DNA of 64,000 nucleotides from Dysgonomonas sp. 216 (GTDB lineage: Bacteria > Bacteroidota > Bacteroidia > Bacteroidales > Dysgonomonadaceae). Numbering within the stretch: position 1 is the stretch's first letter; the number at the start of each line of letters is the position of its first letter. Positions 46,901 through 54,400 of this stretch are shown here, piece after piece. Location of the stretch: the NCBI RefSeq assembly GCF_010501065.1, contig NZ_QVMM01000007.1, forward strand, positions 62,001 to 126,000, in the 5' to 3' direction. The notes below the pieces were generated by a model. The model searched no databases and was not told where the DNA came from. It was given only the letters and a program-made list of their open reading frames with translations. Position numbers and translations under genes: made by a program.

Positions 46901-48679
46901 TACTTGTTTTAAAATGCCACAACTATCGGTCACATTAAAGTATATGGGTGTAGCGTAAGGCCAGTCAGTATAATACAGGCAATAACCGGCCATATCATAA
47001 TTTCCCCACTTATTTTTTTCGTAATACGCATAGGGAAAATATGAGTCATCACCAAAATCTTTAGGAACTTGTATCGAAGTATTAGTCGGAGTCCACCACC
47101 TTGGCGCAGGAATACGCGAATCGGTAGCAGCACGGTCGAACTCAATTGTCGCCCCTGCAAGAGTACCTCCACTTTGGCTTTGCGGGTATAAGTAGGGGTA
47201 TATACTATCGAACCTCATACAAGGTGACGAATGCCTATATGAATAACTATAAGTTGTAACATTAACCGGTTGGGAAACAGTTCGCTCATCCGACCATGTT
47301 GTACCCTGTCTGTCGGTTATTGTTAATCGGTAAGTACCCGGAGGATAGGGTTTTGATGTTACCGTTTGGTAATAGTGAGTCACAGAATCAGTTGAAGTTT
47401 CAACCACCACATTATCCGAGGTTCTTGTTATCTTCCATGCATAGGGATATGCTAAAATACCTCCATAAATATTCGACGTATAATAACCAAAATACCAGTA
47501 AAGTGATTTATCCTGACAGCCTTTATTATGCAAAGTAAGATAAGGATCTACATCGCGCAATATTGGAGATTTTGTATAATACGAGCAGGAAGAACTTGTT
47601 CCGCCTTTTACACGCATGGCTATACTTGGTAGTTTATTCGCCTGATCTTCCCTTATTTCCTTAATGGTATAATTAGGGTCTTCGTAGAGAATTCCATACG
47701 TAGTTGGAATAGGCTTCCATGCGCTTTCGGCTAAAGCTGCCGGCGTTTCTCCTTTTTGAGGAAAATAAAACGCATATTCATAAAATTTTGAAGCCAATGA
47801 CGCCCCTTGTCTCCAATACGGATGTAACTCATGCGTAGAATTACTAAAAGAAATATATTCGGGATAAAACAACAAATGGTTAGACGTTGGGTTTGAATTA
47901 TTATTGTATTGTGGCGTAAAAAAATGGTTATAATACGAACTTGAATAAAAATCGGTAGATACCTGTCCTATAACAGTAGAGTCTACTGCAACCGAACCCT
48001 CACAACCCGTTGTTAAACGGTATTTGTATTTACCCGGATATAGCGACTCAAACTCAAGATAAGCAGGCATTGTATTTTCCGAATACACAATCTTAGGTAA
48101 CTGGCTGCTATTAATATACTCGGCAGGAGCAGCTGTAAGCTCCAATGTAAATGGCCCTTTTCCTCCAACTGTAGGTGTAACCCTTACCATTCCTGTAGGT
48201 GCACAGTTTAAACTTTTACGTTGCTCTACAACCAACAGAGTTGGCTGTATATACTGTGTGGTAACAGGCACAACAATATTCGATATATAAATATCGGGTT
48301 CGTAATCGCCTTCCGACTCGCAAAAAACCGTACCGAAAAGCGTATAAGTTCCGGCCGCCAACCCGATGAAGGTATTCTTTGTTGTGTACAAATAATCATC
48401 AGGATCTTCGCCTTGAGGCACCAATTTAAACATTTTGTGGTTGTTAGGGATTATCGATGCATCGCCACTTTCAATAGTTGCCACAACCGATCCGTCATCC
48501 AGACATTCCACCCCTTTTACTGTGCAATTCAGTATGTAAGGGCATTTGTTCCCTCCCGAAATTTGCGCCATGGCCTCAGACAATGTGAAGCTCAAAAAAA
48601 CAAACATCAAGAAGAGTAGTTTGTTTGTGTTAATTTTAAATATAAGTTTCATAAGTTTTGGTTTGAGGTTTCTCTTCAT
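43964..48679 (-). CDS. Cassette A giant T9SS surface protein with repeated Cys-containing modules
   Basis: A 1571-aa predicted secreted protein. Its signal peptide ends LSEAMAQ; the start may instead be the ATG at 48652, which gives a more typical signal. The N-terminal two thirds are beta-rich modules of about 100-130 aa, each ending near a TD-x-CG type motif (ITDRQGTTWS, VTDSCGILKQV, VTDLGCGSEVT), as in SprB-repeat adhesins. An Ig-like module (YKWYFPNTTESDERTPV) precedes a block shared with copies B and C: MYWNPAAADNNWHNTDNWL, ACDTIIYHYGSET, SSPLKHIVGGDF, MIGNPLMCHLDFDMLY. The final 80 residues are a T9SS type A sorting domain (VSVNNNKELKILSSDELSS through RKIVIR). Ligand unknown; adhesion is inferred from architecture. 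Confidence 0.82.
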   Translation of the reverse strand: MKRNLKPKLMKLIFKINTNKLLFLMFVFLSFTLSEAMAQISGGNKCPYILNCTVKGVECLDDGSVVATIESGDASIIPNNHKMFKLVPQGEDPDDYLYTTKNTFIGLAAGTYTLFGTVFCESEGDYEPDIYISNIVVPVTTQYIQPTLLVVEQRKSLNCAPTGMVRVTPTVGGKGPFTLELTAAPAEYINSSQLPKIVYSENTMPAYLEFESLYPGKYKYRLTTGCEGSVAVDSTVIGQVSTDFYSSSYYNHFFTPQYNNNSNPTSNHLLFYPEYISFSNSTHELHPYWRQGASLASKFYEYAFYFPQKGETPAALAESAWKPIPTTYGILYEDPNYTIKEIREDQANKLPSIAMRVKGGTSSSCSYYTKSPILRDVDPYLTLHNKGCQDKSLYWYFGYYTSNIYGGILAYPYAWKITRTSDNVVVETSTDSVTHYYQTVTSKPYPPGTYRLTITDRQGTTWSDERTVSQPVNVTTYSYSYRHSSPCMRFDSIYPYLYPQSQSGGTLAGATIEFDRAATDSRIPAPRWWTPTNTSIQVPKDFGDDSYFPYAYYEKNKWGNYDMAGYCLYYTDWPYATPIYFNVTDSCGILKQVSVSHTYTTYEYSVETEPFEVVYRCGTAVVKFKNNKPYTMTPINPAGTSSLQPGYAQVQTKPSGATVTYANSSSEYISSGVDSLYLSKSGKYTIRTSNHYNYFYNNNGYCNTDFEVDINIPQLQVDKSSSAAYRCPSNNSKGYVYISATGGSGNYYYELFEKNNTSVHIDTPNTTGEFDGWGSNTTADTLTVRVTDLGCGSEVTTDIGLYDLNNETLLWVSGSSRRCIGDEVKLNARALGPRATYKWYFPNTTESDERTPVIGSASLDHSGKYKLEITIPGCDGEIVTRYLDLSVADRLMYWNPAAADNNWHNTDNWLIVEGTSINTAKAVPAPCTTVHIAGNSKNYPNLDKDYTPRVIGTEILGLPACDTIIYHYGSETIFPHYLQYSFAKVQYNFNYYGAYPYEGYPAYSAKDQATVANGGYPYYAQGATNTVPVMLRDRWYMVSSPLKHIVGGDFSMSGYPWMYQRLFNATNPQNNFTSHDSYTRPFHTLTQELSTTGNAMALYAGGYYNVGGPYIGWTDHKNMEALKGVVELPFYMNSNTAEHSARLHSYNSGQSKFQYYNKADLTPIADDYAYITRGYKGARFTYENDQDTVMFANDRDGVKVAMYHMPLPELPGGSATRRVMIGNPLMCHLDFDMLYLNNSDIISNNYWYNNTTTDGFLSYRSIPGETIDATMTNEIAPLQGFVVEILANPSRNYLIMPLEGDNSVVSIQGSSAQPKPRSQDISARSGGSPRKGWFTVTGVTPPEREGDGFVTDSVQVVSTLLFNYDYTNDVTKLVFPYNMDKKIETFFMNEEGNLNSDQVANNLPEVVKFGIESCYQGANGYLRFNKGGNLIKSAVLYDTKDGGRMDVTEGGYYRFTPKCDCVYDKTEGNYVKGGLAPDRFELHFTYYEGLGITDNQSDLSVSVNNNKELKILSSDELSSVEVLSVSGIRVLYADNISSTSYTHQLNVSEGTYIVKVSREGLKQELRKIVIR

Positions 48680-48695
48680 ATATGAAAAGCCTTAA

Positions 48696-48719
48696 GGTTA
48701 CAGGCAAACACCTGTAACC
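48696..48719 (-). other. Intercistronic hairpin between cassette A LRR and giant genes
   Basis: GGTTACAGG (48696-48704) and CCTGTAACC (48711-48719) form a 9-bp stem with a 6-nt loop in the 55-bp gap. No U run follows on the minus strand, so it is more likely an RNA processing or stability element than a terminator. Cassette B has a different hairpin in the same place. Confidence 0.55.
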
Positions 48720-48734
48720 CTAAAACCTGTATTG

Positions 48735-50387
48735 TTATTTTTTAATAACTTTCGCTGTATATACTTTACCGTCCTCTACCAGTTTTACCAGATACATGCC
48801 GCTTGGCAGATAATCTAAGGATAAAACTTCGTCCGACGATTTTACCGATTTTGTAAATACTTCAATTCCTTGCACATCAACAACCGACACCATGCTTCCT
48901 TCGGCTCCTTCAACTTTCAGTTCGCCAGCAAAAGGATTTGGATAAACACGAATTTTTTCGGCAGTTTCCTCATTTATTCCCACAGGTACTCCGGTTAAGG
49001 CTACAGGGATAGTTTTAACTTCAACATTAGGAAATGCATCGCAGGTTATTATAGCATAAGGCTTTTCAAAGGCACTAAGGAAATTAGTTTTAAATAAAGT
49101 TGAATTTCCTGTTGTTTCGGTCAAATCCCAAAAAGGAGGAATTGAAGGCAATTGCGATAATTGCTTTTCCTCAGAACTATTTTTATCGAATGCCCACCAT
49201 TCAACAATATAGGTTGGTGTAGCCACTCCTCCGGGGTTATTTCCTGATATTGTTGGCATCAGAGCCGACAGATTAAGCGTATAGGCAGGGTTCTCGTAAA
49301 CCTCTACATTAACAGTTTGGTTACCAAGATTTTTCGAAGAAGTAACATTCACTTGTGGAATATTGCTAAAGTCTAGTTTGTTGTACGAACAATTAAGTGT
49401 TGACAACGAAGTAACACTGCTGTTCAATTTAATAGTTTCCAACTGATTTCTTTGGCACGAAAGCACATCCAAATCAGGGCATCCCAATAAATTAAGCGAT
49501 TTTAAACTGTGGTTCTGGCAGCCAATAGTTGTCAACAAAGGAGAATTCAATATCAACAACGACTGTAAAGGCCCCTGAGTTCCAAAGATATCGTATCTTG
49601 TCCATGCCATGTACACACTTTCCAAAACCGGATGATTTGAGAGCTCCAAAGCAGTAATTCCACAATCCTGTATTCCTAACCTCCTTAATTGAGTATGCGC
49701 TTCCAAGAAATCAGCAGAAGGATTTAGTGCAGTACATCCATTTAAAGTAAGGTTAGTAAGTTTCAGGTTGTTCGAAATATCAATGCTTGTCAGCAAATCG
49801 TTTTGAGAAAGTGTTAGAGAAGTTAGTTCTGTATTAGCACTTAAATTAACACTAGTCAAAGCACTGCCCGTTACATCGGTCGAATAAACAGGAGCTTTCG
49901 ATAAGCATAATAATTGTGTAAGCACAGTACCAAGAGGCGTCATATCTAACGATACAATTGGGTTATTACGAGAACTTACTTCCGACAAATTTTCGTGCTT
50001 GTCGCTAAATTCGATAGAAGTTACACCCATATCTTCCACACTAAAAGTTTGAAGCGAGCGAGCCGTAGTATATATTTTCACGGTTACTTCTCCTGCCGCT
50101 GCATAAGTATGAAAAAGTTCGTTATCTGTTGCAGGCACGGTTGTATACTCTAGTAATGTGCCATCGCCCCAATCGATTTGAAACGCTTCGGCAGCAATAA
50201 ACGGACGTACACCAAAGTTAAAAATAAGGTTATCAGCCGATAAGTTTGCTTTCATTTCCACAGTTGCCTTTAATGTTTCTGTGTCAATTGCACCTATCAC
50301 ATTACCCACTAAACCATCATCAGCCTTTACATTAAAGGCGAATAATAACTGAACTAATAATAAAAGAGATAAAAGTCTTAATTTCAT
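48735..50387 (-). CDS. Cassette A LRR protein with T9SS tail
   Basis: A 550-aa secreted protein: signal peptide MKLRLLSLLLLVQLLFAFNVKA, then a PKD-like domain with FQIDWGDGTLLEY and FHTYAAAGEVTVKIYT (about residues 55-115). A leucine-rich-repeat solenoid (about 125-345) has units such as LTSVNLSANTELTSLTLSQN, LTSIDISNNLKLTNLTLNGC and LSTLNCSYNKLDFSNI. The last 80 residues are a T9SS type A sorting domain (IRVYPNPFAGELKVEGAEGS, GIEVFTKSV, LPSGMYLVKLVEDGKVYTAK). This layout fits a surface-exposed binding protein. It follows the HTH gene by 63 bp and precedes the giant gene by 55 bp. Paralogue of the 56258 gene. Confidence 0.85.
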   Translation of the reverse strand: MKLRLLSLLLLVQLLFAFNVKADDGLVGNVIGAIDTETLKATVEMKANLSADNLIFNFGVRPFIAAEAFQIDWGDGTLLEYTTVPATDNELFHTYAAAGEVTVKIYTTARSLQTFSVEDMGVTSIEFSDKHENLSEVSSRNNPIVSLDMTPLGTVLTQLLCLSKAPVYSTDVTGSALTSVNLSANTELTSLTLSQNDLLTSIDISNNLKLTNLTLNGCTALNPSADFLEAHTQLRRLGIQDCGITALELSNHPVLESVYMAWTRYDIFGTQGPLQSLLILNSPLLTTIGCQNHSLKSLNLLGCPDLDVLSCQRNQLETIKLNSSVTSLSTLNCSYNKLDFSNIPQVNVTSSKNLGNQTVNVEVYENPAYTLNLSALMPTISGNNPGGVATPTYIVEWWAFDKNSSEEKQLSQLPSIPPFWDLTETTGNSTLFKTNFLSAFEKPYAIITCDAFPNVEVKTIPVALTGVPVGINEETAEKIRVYPNPFAGELKVEGAEGSMVSVVDVQGIEVFTKSVKSSDEVLSLDYLPSGMYLVKLVEDGKVYTAKVIKK

Positions 50388-50450
50388 AAATATTTATTTG
50401 TGTATTTTATAATAATTCCTTGTTATGTTTACGATTACAAGAGTGTATCC

Positions 50451-50654
50451 TTAACTTCTTAAATCGGTTTTGCGCTCCAGTATTTTTATAATATCGTCAA
50501 TATCCTTCTTAATCTTACGCGAACGAGGACTCGACATATTATATTTTCCTTGAAGGATTTTGCGGACGTATTGGACAGAACATCCGTATTTTTGAGCAAT
50601 TGCCGCCTTAGGCAAGGTGCGGATCTGATCGATACTCATTTTTTCTTCTTCCAT
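50451..50654 (-). CDS. Cassette A 67-aa HTH DNA-binding protein
   Basis: A 67-aa protein starting MEEEKMSIDQIRTLPKAAI, with a helix-turn-helix at about residues 12-38 (LPKAAIAQKYGCSVQYVRKI) and a basic C-terminal helix (SRKIKKDIDDIIKILERK). The 67-aa copy at 57970 differs mainly in the last third. It is the first gene after the leader attenuator, so it may regulate its own cassette or the paralogous ones. The frame is open upstream to the ATG at 50711, which would add 19 residues, but copy B has a stop in the matching region, so 50654 is the common start. No named family was recognised. Confidence 0.78.
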   Translation of the reverse strand: MEEEKMSIDQIRTLPKAAIAQKYGCSVQYVRKILQGKYNMSSPRSRKIKKDIDDIIKILERKTDLRS

Positions 50655-50693
50655 ATTATTTTGTTTTTTGATGATTGCCTGAAACAAAAAAAA

Positions 50694-50729
50694 ACGTGCA
50701 TCCACTATCATTCAATAGTGAACACACGT
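50694..50729 (-). terminator. Leader attenuator (intrinsic terminator) of cassette A
   Basis: In minus-strand RNA, ACGUGUGUUCACUAU pairs with AUAGUGGAUGCACGU around a UGAAUG loop: 15 continuous pairs, of which three are G-U. A U run of about nine follows. On the plus strand the same positions would be C-A mismatches, so the structure is made for minus-strand transcription. It lies about 40 nt before the HTH start, so most transcripts should end here unless the hairpin is prevented. The same sequence occurs in cassette B (58213-58248). Confidence 0.78.
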
Positions 50730-50753
50730 TTTATTTCTTAAATATTTTTTGTA

Positions 50754-50778
50754 TATTCCGGCGTTACAGCACAGAATA
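50754..50778 (-). other. Leader hairpin P2 of cassette A (possible antiterminator or pause)
   Basis: In minus-strand RNA UAUUCUG pairs with CGGAAUA, including one U-G pair. In cassette B the same site is AUAUUCCG with CGGAAUAU, where the U-G pair is a C-G pair. The loops differ in sequence. The preserved pairing suggests a functional hairpin between the AG tract and the attenuator. Confidence 0.5.
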
Positions 50779-50793
50779 CAATATATGACTAAA

Positions 50794-50943
<150 letters not shown>

Positions 50944-51016
50944 TTTTAGTTTTTTTTACTGCTTAATTCTTCTTTTTATTAATGAAAAACACATAAAAAC
51001 GGAGTTTCATTCCGTG

Positions 51017-51024
51017 CAAAGATA
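51017..51024 (-). promoter_or_regulatory. Cassette A promoter -7 element TATCTTTG
   Basis: TATCTTTG on the minus strand matches TAnnTTTG. The AATATTTATTA just upstream and a TTG 22 bp upstream are shared with the cassette B promoter. The transcript would start near 51010, giving a leader of about 350 nt before the HTH gene. It lies within the 512-bp non-coding stretch 50655-51166, whose other contents are listed separately. Confidence 0.65.
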
Positions 51025-51110
51025 TAATAAATATTTAATAACGGTACAAAAAATATTTTATTTCAATACAAATGTACCCCAATTAGATACTTTTTTTAAT
51101 ATTGCCATTA

Positions 51111-51145
51111 AAAAAGGGATGAAAGATTAAACTTCATCCCTTTTT
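51111..51145 (-). terminator. Terminator of cassette B
   Basis: A 13-bp stem AAAAAGGGATGAA (51111-51123) pairs with TTCATCCCTTTTT (51133-51145) over a 9-nt loop. On the minus strand the 3' arm ends in a U run. It ends cassette B 22 bp after the small gene and insulates cassette A. Confidence 0.85.
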
Positions 51146-51166
51146 CTTATTTTATGTTAAACAGGT

Positions 51167-51484
51167 TCAAATATTTAAGCGATTCTTCTTATACCTGACA
51201 ACAAGCACATAGAACACTCCGAAAGCAATCAGGAAAACGAAAGAAACATCTTCCAAAGGAGTTTTTACTCCCCCGATAGTGTTACCTCCGGGACGTGCAT
51301 AGGCCTCTTCCGAACCAGTAAGCCCTTCACTGGGCAAGGTAGAATTACCCTTGATTACCTCATAGGCTTCAGAAGAGGGTAGCTTCGCCTCCTCGCCCGA
51401 AACCGTAAACGGCACAAACAACATCAACAGACCAAAAAACAATAATAAAGCCTGTTTCGTGATATTTTTATTTATTATTTTCAT
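51167..51484 (-). CDS. Cassette B small protein with signal peptide and C-terminal membrane tail
   Basis: A 105-aa paralogue of the 43653 protein. It has a signal peptide (LLLFFGLLMLFVPFTVSG), the shared EAKLPSSEAYEVIKGNSTLP, a Gly-rich stretch RPGGNTIGGVK, then TPLEDVS, a hydrophobic helix (FVFLIAFGVFYVLVV) and a basic end RYKKNR. The start overlaps the giant gene stop by ATGA. The conserved LPSS-x-AY region next to the signal cleavage site may bind something in the periplasm or at the surface. Function unknown. Confidence 0.75.
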   Translation of the reverse strand: MKIINKNITKQALLLFFGLLMLFVPFTVSGEEAKLPSSEAYEVIKGNSTLPSEGLTGSEEAYARPGGNTIGGVKTPLEDVSFVFLIAFGVFYVLVVRYKKNRLNI

Positions 51485-54400
51485 TTAACTATTAGTTTTC
51501 TTTGTTCTTGTTTCAATCCTTCGCGTAAAACCTTCACGATATAAGTACCCTCAGGAACGTTCAACTGATGGATATAGCTAGTTGAAGACAGATTGCTGGC
51601 ATACAAAACCCGGATACCAGAAGTATTCAAGACTTCAACAGATGATAATTCGGCACTCGACAATACTTTCAACTCTTTATTACTATTCACGCTGACCGAA
51701 AGGTCGGACTCTTCATCCGAAATACCGAGCCCTTCGTTATAGGTAAAGTGTAGTTCGAAACGATCCCGATCGAGACCCCCTGCCGTGTAATTACCGTTCA
51801 CCTTGTCATAACGACAGTCGCAACCATGAACGAAACGGTAATAACCCCCTTGACTCACATCGTGACGGACTCCCTCTTTTTTATCATAAAGAATAGCACT
51901 CTTGATTAACTTGCCTCCCTTACGGAACGACAGGTAACCTTCTTTATCATAACAAGACTCGATTCCGAATTTAACAACTTCTGGAAGGGTGTTCTCAACC
52001 TGCTCGCCATGCAATACCCCATCATTACCGATGAAGAATGGTTCGATCTTATTCTCAACACCCCAAGGCAACACCAGCTTGACAATATCGTTCTTATCAC
52101 CGGCATTGAACAACAGGTGCGCATTAATACGGATGCTGTCCGATAGGCCTTCTTCTCCCGCTAAAGGAGGAGTAACACCCGTCACGGTAAACCAGCCGTC
52201 AACAACTTCGCCTTGAGAACCCGAACGGGGTTTGGGCAAGTCTGATGAAGAGATACCGGAACTGATAACCGAATAGGTACCCTCCAAAGGTAAGGTTAGG
52301 TAAGGACGCGCGGGATTATCCAGAACCTCCACAACAAAACCTTGCAAAGGTGCAATGTCACCCGTTACTGATCCGTCGTACACACCGCCCATGCCTGAAC
52401 GGTAAGAGACAAAGCTCTCGGTGGCACCGTCCCCATACCAGAAATTATCTTTGATGACATCTGTGTTCTCGGCATAAACCTTATCGAAAGAAATATGGCT
52501 CATGAAAGGATTACCGATCATGATACGGCGCGAAGAACTGCCGCCAGGAACATTCAATGGCAAATGGTAGGTAGCCACTTTATAGCCATCCTTATCGGTC
52601 ATCAATGAAACTGTATCATTGTCGTTCTCGTAAACAAAACGGTAGCCTTTATAACCTCGCGTGTAATAATCGTACTGGTCGATAGGATCAAGTGTCTCTT
52701 CCGAGAAGTACTGGAACTTACTGCGGGTTCCGTCGTAACTGTGAAGGTGGATATCGTGGACATCACTGTCGCTGCTCATAAAGTAAGGCAGCTCGATTAC
52801 TCCCTTCAGCGATTCGAGGTTCTTGTGGTCGATCCAACCCAGGTCGGCCGGGTCGCTTGAATTCACTTTCTGAGCCATCAACAAAGCCAAGGCATGACCC
52901 GAAGATTCGAGGTCCTGGTTCAGCGTATTGAACTCACGCGTATAGTCATCGTGGTGCGTATGGTTGGTTTGGGGATCCGAGGCATTATACAAACGCTGGT
53001 AGGCAAACGGATAACCGCCGATGCCAAAGTCGCCCCCCGTAATATGTTTCAGAGGAGCAGAAAGCATATACCACCGGGAACGTAGCATCTTGGGTATGCT
53101 TAGACCTGCACTGTAATTAGGATAACTTGTTGACGAACCCGATTCGTTATCCTTGTTGAAAAGGGGCTGCGCCACATTCAGGTTTTTGTAGAACCCGAAG
53201 TTATACTGAACCTTGGCACGGCTGTAACGAAGGTAATGAGGATAAGCCGTAGACGAACCGTAGTGGTAGATAATTGTATCGCATGTAGGATAACCGATGT
53301 ACAGAGAATTCACTGTACGGGGAGTATGTGTGGCATCGAGGCTCGGGTAGAACTTGGCGTTGCCGGCAATGTGAACCGAGGTACAGGGAGCTGGGAAAGC
53401 GCTCGCCTGTTTGGTGGTACCCCCTTCGACGATAAGCCAGTTCTTTACATTGTGCCAGTTACCGTCCTCGGCATCGGGGTTCCAGTACATTAGCTTGTCG
53501 GCTACAGAAACCGTCAACGTATCGTAAATCATCGCATAGGCACAACCAGGAATAGTAGCTTCGAAATAAACCTTACCGGAAAAACCGGATGTGGCAGAAG
53601 CAATGACCGGATTCTGGGCCGAAGTGGTGGTACCGTCAGGGAAGGTCCACTTCAAGGTAGCACCGTCGCCAAGGCAGATAGAACGAAGACGAACTTCATC
53701 ACCATAACATTTACGTGTTCCCCCCTCGATCCACGCAACGGTGGCATTGTCTAGGTTATGGATAGGAACAGGAAGCTCGAACGAACGGGCACAGATTTCG
53801 TCCCTGACTACAACCATCAACTCGTTACCCACCGCATTGGCTGCCCAGTTGGTAAAGATTCCCGTGCTGTTGCCGGGCTCGAGCGGAGTAGTCAAATCGC
53901 CCTTGTTATACAGCGTGTAGGTGTAGTTACCGCTACCATGTTTAGCACGAAGCTGGATATAACCCACATTGGTATTATCGGGACAACGGAAAGCGGCCAG
54001 GTAACTATCGTCCAAAGCAAGCTTACGAGGCGCAACAAATATAGTGTCGTAAATGGTTAAACAACTGTGCAGCGAATCAGTATAATTATCTTCAGTTATC
54101 GGGTTATACGCGAATACATACATACCCCCCTCTTTTGGAGGAGCAATGCGCCAGTAACCTCCATTATAGATATAATTGTAATCATAGGTCGTAGTCCGAT
54201 TGCTGATAGGCGCAACGGCTCCGGCGGGCCACGATACACGATGGCAATATAATCTTGGTATCGACGAAGATGGCGTATCTTCTGTTCCGTAGAACCTCCG
54301 TGTATACATTTCGTCCATGTTGGTTGGGGTAACCTGCACATATTCGCATTCGAAAACTTCGTCCTCTTGCGCCTTGTAAGCAGGTTTTACTCCTGTTATA

